64,000 bases of DNA from Odontocerum albicorne. Taxonomy: Eukaryota; Arthropoda; Insecta; Trichoptera; Odontoceridae. The notes under the pieces were generated by a model. The model did no database searches, had not been told where the DNA came from, and saw only the letters and a program-made list of their open reading frames with translations. The position numbers were made by a program, and so were the translations under genes. Within the stretch, counting starts at the first letter, position 1. Every line of letters starts with the position of its first letter. This document shows positions 42,028 to 54,800 of this stretch, piece after piece. Where the stretch lies: NCBI GenBank assembly GCA_949825065.1, contig OX463839.1, positions 25,368,212-25,432,211 of the forward strand, read 5' to 3'.

Positions 42028-42790
42028 CTTAAGAATAACTTATCTTCTACACAAACCATCCAGGATTGCGATTTGCAAATGATGAATGCGCAGGAGCAAT
42101 CTATTACAAAAGCTTAGATATTAAGAAAAATATCAACATTTCGACAGTATTTACTAGTGAGGCAATCCTTGAAGCATTAAAAATAGCCTTAGAATTTAAT
42201 TTAAAAAAAAAATTGAATTTTATCTGATTCTCCGTGGAGCTTCAATAAAACTTCCATAATTAAAAGCTTTATGCGTTTTATCAACCAAAATATAATGAGT
42301 TTGTAATATAGTATGTATGTATATATCATATATCCACATTAATGATCACCATTTAAAATTAAAATCATTTGCTTAGTGCACATCTACTTTTCATCTTACT
42401 GTAAATATTAATTTAGTTGTAATCATGTAGTTTAGTTGCAAAATAGTTTCACTCCATACTACGTAACTAGGTATCGGTCGTCTTGGCTGAGTTACTTTAA
42501 ATATACTCAAAATACCAATTATGGACACGTCCACAACATACTAACGAGACCTACAAAATGAACATCACTTGACACTGGCGTATACTCCTTCACAAATAAG
42601 AGTTTACAGCCATTCGAGAAGAAGAAGAAAATATTTAGTTGATAGAAGTGAAATTCTATGACAGATAAAATACTATTATCTCTGGATTATACGAAGTCAG
42701 AAGTCTATGATTTGCGTTTCGCGGGTTTAGTCTTATATGTTTACTTTTTTCAATTTGTTTTATGATAATTAGTTTCAAGTTGTATTTTAT
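42028..42790. promoter_or_regulatory. 5' flank of the photolyase gene
   Basis: No gene is seen. It should contain the photolyase promoter. A CAGAGATAATA match (complement) lies at 42673-42684, about 160 bp before the ATG at 42842. No clear TATA box can be assigned. Confidence 0.35.
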
Positions 42791-42841
42791 ATGCAAATTC
42801 TCTTAAAAGTATTTCAGACAAATTTACGAATTGCAAAGAAA

Positions 42842-45800
42842 ATGGCGACTAAAGCGAAACAAATTAAATTTACATCAAGTAAAGATGAAGCGAGTACTTC
42901 AAAGGATAGCGATGATTTCTTGGATTGTATATCACGAAGTCGTTTGGAAGCAGCTAAATCGATTTCAGAATTTAAATTTAATAAGAAACGCGTCAAGATT
43001 TTGTCTAATGAAATCGAAATGCCAGAAAAGTGCAAAGGAGTCGTATATTGGATGTCTCGAGACTGCAGAGTTCAAGATAATTGGGCAATGCTTTTTGCCC
43101 AAAAACTCGCCTTAAAAGGCGAAGTTTCTTTACATGTTTGTTTTTGTTTATTGCCCAAATATTTAGATGCCGCTTACAGACATTTTCATTTTCTTTTAAA
43201 AGGTACGTATAATTCTACTTATTGTAGTTCTAAAGGGTTTGGGATATTGTCATCCCAGCAGCTCAAGTCAATCTCACTTGCACGCGGTGCGTCTGCTAGT
43301 AAACTGACAAGACCGTGATGACCGAGTGTGGCTATATAACTGTATATGGAAACCAATATCTTTCCACATATAAGGAGAATGAGAAGTGGATGGTCTTGTC
43401 ATCTCAGCCCTGCTATGCCACAGGATAACCATCACAGAGTTACAGCCCAAGTTGGATCAGGAGTGTGACCAGTCCAACTTGATTATGCGCAGTCAGTACA
43501 ACAAAAATGGATCCTTTGAATGGGACTAAATTGTCATCTGAAGGTAAAATACCCTCCTATTCGGATCGCCGGGGGAGGACATCTATCCAAGCTAATAATC
43601 ATCACAAGAGACACTGCAACACTGAATGCAAATAGTATAATGAAACAGTTCATCTTTGGCATTTGGAACATACGAACACTCAGAATCTCATACCTCTGCT
43701 CACCTGTAAAGAAGAACAGTCCTTATTGTCAGGGAACTTCAGCTATAGACGGACATTGTTACCAGTTCCTAATGCAGATTGAGGGATAATGGATTTAATC
43801 TTCATGCCTCGGCAGCTGCAGGAAAAAGCTATCGAGCACCAGTCCCCTTTGTCCATCGCTTTCTTGGACTTGACAGAAGCCTTCGATACCATCAACCGAA
43901 ATGTACTGTGGGCCATTATGAGTCACCTGGGGATACCACATAAATTTGTGGAAGTATGTAAAAACCTGCATACTAACAACCTCATTCAAATCTCACAGAC
44001 CTTTTCCTTACTAACACCGGGTCCGGTCGGGATGTGTTCTGGCCTCCCTTCTCTTTAACATCTTCATCATAGCCCTATCTATTATCGTTGACAGAAAATT
44101 GGAAACCAGGAGTGTTGCCATCTGCCATAGACATAATGGAGGAATCTTTAATTTAAGTTATCTTCGTACTAAAACTCAAACATAATATGTCGACACAACT
44201 ACCTACAGTATGCCGATGACTGCTTTAATTTCTCATTCTGCAGAAGATCTGCAACACATACTGGATACCTCTTTGTGTGTTTATGAAGTACATGGTCCAC
44301 TGATTTTTCTGCCATTGCACTGTTAAGGGGATAAATTTATAAGATTTTCACTTAATACAAAATTTACCACTTAAGACGTGTCACTCAATTCAAGAATAAA
44401 ATGTATCTGAAAAATGAAATGTTTTGACTGATGATAAAATGAAATGTGTTGCCTACTGACGGATAATTCCATTTGTTTACATTAGGTCCTTACCTACCTA
44501 AGAAGTTGTGTTTATTTTGATATTTTAGCCTAGTTAATATAAAGTGAGTCATAAACAGTAAACAATTTGATGTCTACATGGCGGCCGGTATATTTTTTTG
44601 TACTTCAAAGGTATGATTTTTTTTCGTATTAAGTGTTTTTTGTTTCACATTTAAAGAAAATAAATGTATGAAATTACATAGCAGTTTGTCAGAACCGGAA
44701 TATTATTTCATGTTAATCGACTTCCACTGTATTCTGAAATTGAGAAAGACGTAGACCAGCTGCAAGTACTGAAGCTCCTTACCCTATCACAAATTGGCTT
44801 ACATAGTTATCTCCGGTGGCACCAACTTTAAGTTCCTTGATCCACCACTCTGTACTGTGCCTTTTATCATACTTGTCATGGGTAATGAGCATTCAATTCA
44901 ATTCACTGTTCAGTTAGTTAGTGTTTTACTTGGATTGGGTAAAAAGGACTTTTTGAGTGGTTTTGAATAATGCAAGAAAAAGTTTAGGAAGCAATGTCTT
45001 AGGGTGTCTCTTGATTCCAATTACATTAGTTAATTCCTCCACCCTTTTTATTTTTTAAATGGGTGTAGTCATATTTTTATAAAATCATTTTTGTAAAATA
45101 ACTGCTTCTATTATTATATTTTGCATCACAAATCAAATTGTTTATTCTGTGTGAGATGTTAATTGAGAATTTTCCCAAAATTTTCATATATTTTGTTTAG
45201 TCGTACCATATTTTCATCAAAAATATGATTATTGAGTCTGGTGTGTTTTTTCAGGATTAGAAGAAGTAAGCGAAGAATGCTCAGACTTGAAAATCACTTT
45301 CCATCTTTTGGAAGGAAATGCTGGAGAAGTTTTACCCATGTGGGTAAGAAAACATGAGATAGGTGCTGTCATATGTGATTTTTCTCCGCTGAGGTTGCCA
45401 TTGTCATGGGTGGATGAAGTGAAAAAGAATATTCCAAAAAATGTTCCGTTGGTTCGAGTCGATGCTCATAATATTGTTCCTTGTTGGATTGCTTCGGAAA
45501 AATTGGAGTATTCTGCTCGTACTATAAGAAATAAAGTCAATTCAAAGTTGGATGAATTCCTGACACCTTTTCCTCCTGTCATTGTACATCCATATAAGAG
45601 TGATATAGTTGCTGAAGTAAGTATATAGAAAATCTTGGATTTGTAATTATAGTTCGTATTACCTTCTTGCTAGCCTTAAAAATTTACTTTTTATATACGA
45701 GGGCGGTCCGATAAGTACTAAGCCTCACCGCCCGATGGCACCACTATCGCAAGAGCAATTTTTTATCGCGTAGTACATTCTCGTTGACAGCTACTGTCAA

Positions 45801-48800
45801 AATTTCAGCCAAATCGGACGCGTAGTTTTGTTTTGACCGCGTGTGGTAGCGAGCGGGTCCACGGATTTGAGAAAAATGGAAAAAGAGCAATATCGGTCGG
45901 TGATTCGATTCTTGTTTTTGAAAGGGAAATCGCGCAGCGAAATCAAAGAGCGCTTAGATGCTGTGTACGGTGACTCTTCTCCTTCGATGGCGACCGTCAA
46001 AAATTGGTTTAACGAGTTTCAATGTGGTCGCACGTCGGTTTTTGATGAGCCACGCCCAGGTGCCCCGAAAACGGCTACCACGGAGGATAATGTGACAAAA
46101 ATCCACGATCTTGTATTGGCAGACCGCCGATTGAAGGTGCGCGAGATAGCTGAGACAGTAGGCATCTCAAAAGACCGCGTGGGTCATATCCTGCATGAAG
46201 TATTGGGCATGAGAAAGGTGTCGGCGCGATGGGTGCCGCGTTTGCTCACTCCGGACAACAAGCGCAACCGTGAGACCACTTCAGAGCAGTGTTTGACGAT
46301 GTTTAAGCGCAATCCGAAGGAGTTTCTGCGTCGTTTCGTGACCGTCGACGAAACATGGATACACTGCTACACACCCGAGACCAAGGAACAGTCGAAACAG
46401 TGGACTTCACCCGGCGAACGTGCTCCGAAGAAGGCGAAGACTGTCCTATCGGCTGGAAAGGTGATGGCCACCGTTTTCTGGGATTCAAAAGGTGTGATCT
46501 ACATCGACTTCCTGGAGAAGGGCAAAACGGTCACAGGGCTCTACTATGCAGAATTATTGGGCCGATTCGACGCCGAATTGCAGAAAAAACGGCCCCATTT
46601 GGCAAAGAAAAAAGTGCTCTTCCATCATGACAACGCACCGGCTCACACCTCCGCCGTCGCCACGGCCAAATTGGTAGAATTAGGCTACGAACTGCTGCGC
46701 CATCCACGGTATTCTCCGGATTTGGCCCCGTGCGACTTCTTTTTGTTTCCAAATTTGAAAAAGTCACTCGCCGGGCAGAAATTTGAGTCAAATGAGGAGG
46801 TTATCGCCGCCACGGAGGCCTACTTTGCAGACCTCCAGAAAACGTACTTTTCAGACGGGTTAAAGAAGTTGGAGCATCGCTGGGTCAAGTGTATCGAACT
46901 CAAAGGAGATTATGTTGAGAAATAAATCGCCACTTTTCCAAATTTTTTTAAATTCTTTTATAGGCTAAGTACTTATCGGACCACCCTCGTATGTTGTTTA
47001 TAGTTAAGGCATTAACGTCGTGGAGGTTTAAGGACATTGTAATTTATTTTTATCAAACACTGTTTATTCCACTTTTTTTGTGAGAAGAATATATATATAA
47101 TATATATAGAACAAAATAATAATATATATAGAACAAAATTTAAAAACTGTAAAAGCCAAAATTAGAAAATAGAACAAAAGTATAAAGAATAAATATGGAT
47201 GTTCCAAATTTGAAACTACTGTATCGCAAAATACATTTTTATAATAGAGCTGAGGGAAAAAATGCAGGGATGATGGCATGCAACTGATATAAAATATTGA
47301 TTTAGAAGAAAAGGAAATAGCAAATTAAGAAAAAATTTAATATTTATAACTTGAATTTCTGCTTTTAGTGGTAGCCCTTCAATTTTTACAAAAAACATTT
47401 TATTATTGGGATATCAAATATCTATTATTTTTTATGTTGTTTTTAGATTTCTATAGTTGCATACTCTGTGCAGTGTCATTGTCAAATTAGAGATAATGTT
47501 TGTTGCGATTAAGAAGTTAATGTTCTCTTCAGGTTTCTATTCTAGCAAATAAAGGAACTTTGCATTAGAGAACATTCAAAATACTAAAGTATATTTTTTC
47601 TGTAAGGATTTTTAAGAAAAGCTTTATTTATATTATTTGTTCCTTTTTTATTTTTAGTTACATCATATAACACAAACTTTATATGACTATTTAAACAGAT
47701 GCAGTATCTTCTGATGTATTGGGGTCTCTATTAAAAAGGCACAATTCTATCTTAGTTTAACGTATCAATCAACAATTCCCGGGACTAACCAACAGATGGC
47801 GCCTCTAATAACAAATTCATACCATTCTCAGTTAATACCAACCTTTATAAGTTACGTGTCAAACTTTCATGACATTGTGTCATTGAGTTACAGTGGTTTT
47901 AGTGACGCTACTTTTGCTATTTTCAAAACAATGGAAAAAACTGTATTTCGTGTGTTGATAAAACATTGCTTTTTAATGGGAAAAAATACCGTACAAACTT
48001 AGCGATGGCTTGAAAAGCGTTATCCGGGCTCTGTTCCGTCGAATACAACCATTTGTCGGTGGTATGCTGATTTCAAATGCGGTTGTACAGATTCAAATGA
48101 TGCTGAACGCTCTGGTCGTCCAAATGAGGCTGTTACACCAGAAAACATAAAAAACCCCTCAAAATCGTGATTGAAAATCGCAAAGTAAAGTTGTGTGAGA
48201 TAGCTGACATCCTGAAGATATCATTTGGTAGTGTTTACACTATTTTGCATGAACATTTGGTTATGAAAAAGCTTTTTTCGAAATGGGTGCTTGTTTGCTC
48301 ACAATGGAACAGAAACAACAACGCATCGATAATTCAGAGGGCTGTTTGGCGCTGTTGACGCGAAATAAACAGGCGTTTTTGCATCGGTATGTGATAATAG
48401 ATGAAACTTGGATCTACCACTATACTCCGGAATCAATTTGGCAGTCAGCTGAGTGGAGAGCAGCCGGTGAAAGTCATCCAAAGCGACCAAAAACTCAATA
48501 GTCGGCCGGGAAGGTTATGGCCTCCGTATTTTGGGATGCGCATGGTATAATATTCATCGATCACCTTGAAAAGGGAAAACCATCAATAGTGAATATTACA
48601 TAACGTTATTGGAGCGTTTGAAGGCAGAAATTGCAGAAAAACGGCCCCATATGAAGAAGAAAAAAGTTCTCTTTCATCAGGACAATGCACCGTATCACAA
48701 GTCGATGGTAACGATGGCCAAATTGCATGAGTTGAACTTCCAATTGCTTCCGCACCCACCGTATTCTCCAGATTTGGTCCCCAGCGACTATTGGCTGTTC

Positions 48801-51800
48801 GCAGACCTCAAAAAGATGCTCCAGAGAATGAGATCTGGCTCCAATGAAGAAGTGATTGCCGAAACTAACGCCTATTTTGAAACCAAAGATAAATCGATCT
48901 ACACGGCTGGCATAGAAAAGTTAGGAAAGCGCTGGATTGAATGTATCGCTCTTGAAGGAGACTATGTTGATGAATTAGGAAGAATTTTGGCAAACAAATG
49001 TTGTTTTAGTAGTTAATCCAGGAAATTATTGATCAATGTGTTAGCTCAATAATTTTATCTAAGCACAAGAGATAAAAGTAAAAAAATTGATTAATTGAAA
49101 AAGTGTGGGGCATAGAGAAAAGATGGCTTGGTTGAAGTGGAAATGGTTTATATTTTAAATGGTGGATCAAGTGTGTGTCGAAATGTAGGATGTGAACCAC
49201 CGGGTAAGGGTTGGATGAGGAGCGCACTTCACCAGGAATTAGGGTTGCCTACATTATGTCAATGCGAACCCGAAGATTACAAAATGACGTCAATGCAAAT
49301 CTGAATTAAAAAAAAAGGTCTTAAAAATGATATATTATAAAACTATAACATGTTTGGGAGTATAAAGTTATAAAGTATTAAGTTTGGTCTGAAAGTGCCA
49401 ATAAAATAAATATATAATAAATTAATTCTGTGAAAGATAATCAATAATATGTAAACTAAAATCACTTTCTTTGAAAAATAAAAATAATAACCTTTCTTTT
49501 TGAAAATTAAATTTCTTTTCACTTTGTGCACTTTTTTTATATAAGTGTAAAATGTGCCACAGTTCATATCAACATCGGCTCGAATAGCAAGTTTCTGTTT
49601 TTACCAGATTTATAGTATATGCATTTTATAGAATGGAGTCTATAATACCAAACTGATTTCATAATACAATAGAAAAAATGCATTCTACAAAGGCATTACT
49701 AGCAAGGATAGTTAAAGCTTTATTAATGATTGTTTCATCTCAAATACATCTTTAAATGTCTTAAAAATAACAGGTCAATGATATTTATTGCCTCAAACAA
49801 TCCATCTTTATTAATGTTTGTTTTTAATATTGATTCAACTATTAGTATATCTTCGTACTTGAGGCTCTTGAAATAATTGAATTGTTACGAAGATAAAATA
49901 TATTTAAATTAAAAAAAGTTTTAACCAAATTTTAATCAACTCGAAAAAATTCATTAAACACCCGAAGAATTGTCACTAAACCCCAAGTCCTTAGGTCAAA
50001 ATGACGTTGGTAACCCTACCGGGATGAATGAAGAAGAATATTATATTTTCTAAGTTGTCCACCTTATGACAGGAATTATGATGCTTATTTGTTTTTTATT
50101 TGTGTATTTTACCGATTTTTGTAAAAAAATGTGTTTTGTTTTCAGAAAATAGATTGGAAAGAATCGTTAGAGAGCCGTAATATTGATAAATCAGTGGATG
50201 CGTGTAACTGGGCTACTCCCGGTACAAAGCATGGTCTAAAGATGCTTGAAAGCTTTTGTTCCAAGAGACTTAAGATATTCTCTTCTAAGAGGAATGATCC
50301 ACTCTCCAATGCTTTGAGCAATTTGTCTCCTTGGTTCCACTTTGGTAAGGTGTATGTTCTTATAACCTCTAAATATTTTAATATCCTTTTACACTTTGTA
50401 GACTCCACAGATCCTTAACATGGAAGGTGGTCCCATTAAGATGGGCGCAGCCAGAGTTGGTTTTTACAATATGAAAACCATTTGGGACTCCTCGGTCTTT
50501 AGTTTGAAGACAAAGTATTTGTTATTTAGCACTTGTATCCTGTGTGTTTTGATATATGACTCAGAATCTTGGCATGTTACCAAAGATCAACATAGAAGAC
50601 AGTTTTGAGAACAAAGCCTGGATGATACAAGGATGATGAGTGTGGAGTTGGTGTGACCACGTAATAAATGATTCAGTTTGTCTTCAGATGCAGTCCATTA
50701 GATCATTGCTGAACATAGGTATGTCAGCTACTTATTCAAAATCATCTGTCCATTACCATTTACTCATATTATGAAGAAGCAAACAACACTTGTGTCTTTT
50801 ATTATACATATCACCGTTACATTCAATTAGATGCCACCAATATTTGTTGACAGTATAAAATAAATATTAGAAAAATTCTATACAAAAAATTATAAAATAA
50901 AAGGTAAAATATCAACATTTTCAGAAAAACAAATTATAATATAAATATATATATTTTCAAATAAATCCAGATGTATAGCACAAAAACACGGAAAGGAAAA
51001 AAAATCAAATACAATTTATTAAATATAATCAAAGATATAAGATTTTAGAAGGAAAATATAAAATTTCTATCAAGGACAACAGGAACATGAAATTAAATAT
51101 TAAATATAGACTGCAGTCAAGACTTAATATAGAGGAAATATTGCAGAAGGACCATCCTGAATTCACTAACATCTATATTAAAAATATTCAGACATGGGTT
51201 TACCCAAATTTGAAATTCTCATGATTGACGAATTACAATGTGCCAAATATAAAAAAACATATTCCTATTGATGCATTTGAATGGTAAAAGGTACCGTGTG
51301 TTTCCAGCAGTAGTGTGAAAACTGATTTGAGGTAATATATTAAGGGCATCAACAATATAGTGAATTGTACAAGATATTGGGTGTGAGTTAGAACAATGTC
51401 GTGCGAAATGAGATGATAATAGCAAATAATGCAGTAGGCTCTCATCAGACAGGTGCTCGAGGGCAGGCGCCTCAGTTTGCTTGGCCACGTCTTACGAATG
51501 TTACTGGAGTCCCCTTGATCTGGTTGCCGGTTTTTCATGCCTGTTTGCCAGTTTTTCATACTTGTTCGCTCCAGCTTTCCTAGTAGACCACTGATGTCTG
51601 TGATGTCTGTCTATAGACAGTATTTGATAGAGGTCAACATTATTTGAGAGAAATTAAGGTTGTTTACAGAAGATCAGGCTTGGTGAAGAAAATTAGTAGC
51701 CTGCGCATACTTCATACTGGGAATATAAGCAGTAGTATTATAGTAGTATTTGTTTTGCTACAATGGCACTATAGAGATAAAGTTTACTAACTACGAGGCG

Positions 51801-54800
51801 TATCCAGAAAGTAAGTGTACTGAGGCTCTCACGACCGGATGGATTTTATTTTCGACATGTTGGCTACACTTCCGTGTAGCCTGACCCTTCCCCTCCGCAA
51901 CGAGACCGGTTCGAGGTCAGTACGTTGAGAAGTGTCGACGCGACAACACGTTTCGTGAAAAATCTCAATCCAATCTCCCGCCAAGTGCGAAATACGCGGC
52001 GTCATCCGTAATCTCGTTTGGAAGGGAAAACCTCCGGTTGAGGTTTATAATGAGGTGAAAACTGCATATGGTGATAAAGCTATAAATCGTACGAGTGTGT
52101 ACAAGTGGTGTCGCGAGTTTAAAAACGGTCGTACGTCTGTGCATGATGATCAGAGGAGCGGAAGACCTTCAATTGTGACTGACGAAATTGTGGAAAAAAT
52201 CGAAAATGCGCTCCGTGATGATCGCAGATTGACTGTGGATGAACTTTCTGCGATGTTTTCGCAAATCTCCAGATCTCTACTACACGAAACCATCACAGAA
52301 ACCCTCGGATATCGGAAACTGTCCGCGAGGTGGGTCCCAAAACAGCTGACAGACCAACACAAGTTGAATCGAGTGGAGGCCGGGCAAGAGTTTTTGAGGC
52401 GTGGCAAACTCCATGGAGATGAATTTCTCCGCTCCATCGTTACTGGAGATGAAACTTGGGTTGCACACTACACGCCTGAAACCAAAAGGCAGTCTCAACA
52501 GTGGCGTCACACCTCTTCACCCTCCGCCAAAAAGTTCAAAACCACAATTTCAGCCAAGAAAATCATGGCATCTGTGTTTTGGGACTGTCAAGGCATAATT
52601 TTAATTGAATATATGCCTCAAGGGGAGACCATCAACTCTGCAAGATACTGTGAGACCCTAAAAAAATTGCGAAGGGCGATTCAGAACAAGAGAGGCATGC
52701 TGACAAAGGGAGTCTGCCTGCTGCACGACAATGCCAGACCACACACGGCCAACGCCACGAAGGAACTGCTCGCCTCGTTTAAATGGGATGTCCTGAACCA
52801 TCCCGCGCATTCCCCTGACCTAGCACCTTCAGATTACTATCTCTTTACCTCCCTGAAGCTGCACATGGGTGGAAAAAGGTTTTCAACCGATGAGGAGGTA
52901 AAGGAGGAGGGGGAGAAGTGGACGGAGGGGTTGGCGGGAAACTACTTCGAGGAAGGCATCAAAAAGTTGATACCCCGTTTCACCACCTGCATTGAGAGGA
53001 ATGGCGACTATGTCGAAAAATAGCTTACATATGTACTACGGTAACCACGTAATTTTTTTGTTTAAATAAAAAAAATTTGTAACCTACAAAAATTCAGTAC
53101 ACTTACTTTCTGGATATGCCTCGTACTTTGACATTCCTACCTTATCACAACTGTTCTTACATTTGTATTGGGTTGTCCAGAAAGTAGTTTCATATCTCTT
53201 GGATATATTGTATTGTATTACACTTTCACTGTATACTGTACAACCTGGTGGGATAGCTATGTGGCAATCTCTTATAGAAATATGTCATTAGGATGAAATT
53301 TTCAAAAGTGCTGAATGTGTATTATTATGAAAGATAATAATAGTTGAGTGCATTTTTTCAGCTTATGTTTACCCAAATTGCTAGGTTTTATTTAAGCGGC
53401 AATTTGAAGATGGAAAAAAATATGTAGTGTTGCTTAAATAAACACTAGCAAAAAAGCATCAAGCACCTTATACTAAAAATATAAGGTATGTACTTGATGC
53501 TTTTTTACTACCACAAAGGAAAAAATGAGAGACAAACCAAAAAGAGATATGTACAGTGTATGGCGACGATGCAGTAGAACATGCAGTGCAGTGAACATTG
53601 TTTCAAATATGGTTTAAAAAAATCAGTAATTGCGATACAACACTCAAATATGGTGAGATGCTTTGGAAAGCCGATTACCACTGATGATGATCAAATCAAG
53701 GCTTTGATCGAAAATTACCAGCATTTTATGACAAGACATTGCTAAGATACTGAAAATATTGAAAACCACTCCATGAGCATTTGGTGCAATTTTGTGTTTG
53801 AATTTGACCTAAAATTATGAAATTGCTTTCCTGACAACCTGTACATTTTTTTAGCTAATAGTAACAAGTATTTTTTTGTTTTCAGGACACATTTCTGTTC
53901 AGCGAGCAATATTATCTGTCCAGAAATTTAAATCTAAGTTCAGTGAAAGTGTTAATGCTTTTTGTGAAGAAGCTATTGTGAGAAGGGAATTAGCAGACAA
54001 TTTTTGTTTTTATAATGAAAATTATGATAATATCAAAGGAGCAAGTAATTGGGCTCAAACTACATTAAATGACCACAGGTAAATGATTCAATGTACATAA
54101 TATTTTTTTCAAGGTAATTTAAGAGCAGAAATTATCTAAATGCATTAGGATCTACTGGATTATACTTTTCTTCATATGTACTATTATACTTTCCTTGTCA
54201 GGGTAGGCAGACACGACAGAGCGCCACATTTTCATATTACTATATATTTTCTTTACCTTCTCAATATCCATAGATCTTCTCATAGCTTTTTTGATTTCTC
54301 ATATAATTTTCTCAACCTTTCTCTGCTACATTTCTCAGTCACATTAGCATCAAGATTTTTAGTCAGCATTTCATCACTTATATGATTGATAGGTCCAAAT
54401 CAGCTCAAAATGTTATTTTTCATCTTATTACTTGGTCATATTCATATTTTATAACTTAATTCTATATTCTGTTATACTAGGTTAGTCAAAAAGTTTTGAA
54501 AGCGGAAATGAAAATACATTTTTTTTGGGTGGAAATCACTTTTATTTATCAGTATAGTCTCCCATAAGATCAATACTCTTGGTCCAACGATCTTCCAACT
54601 TTGTTGTCTCATCACGGAAGTGACTTTCTGGAAGGCCTGCAAAATACTCCTCTACGACGGCTATAACCTCTTCGTTTGATGAAAAATGCTTTCCACGAAG
54701 GAATTTTTTGAGGTGTGAGAACAGCCAGAAGTCAGAGGGAGCTAAATCTGGCGAATAGGGTGGATGCTGCAACAATTCGTACCCCAATTCACTGATTTTC

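Noticed and set aside
46303..46791. Antisense open frames within the intact mariner
   Set aside because: Shadows of the transposase; typical of a GC-richer coding sequence.
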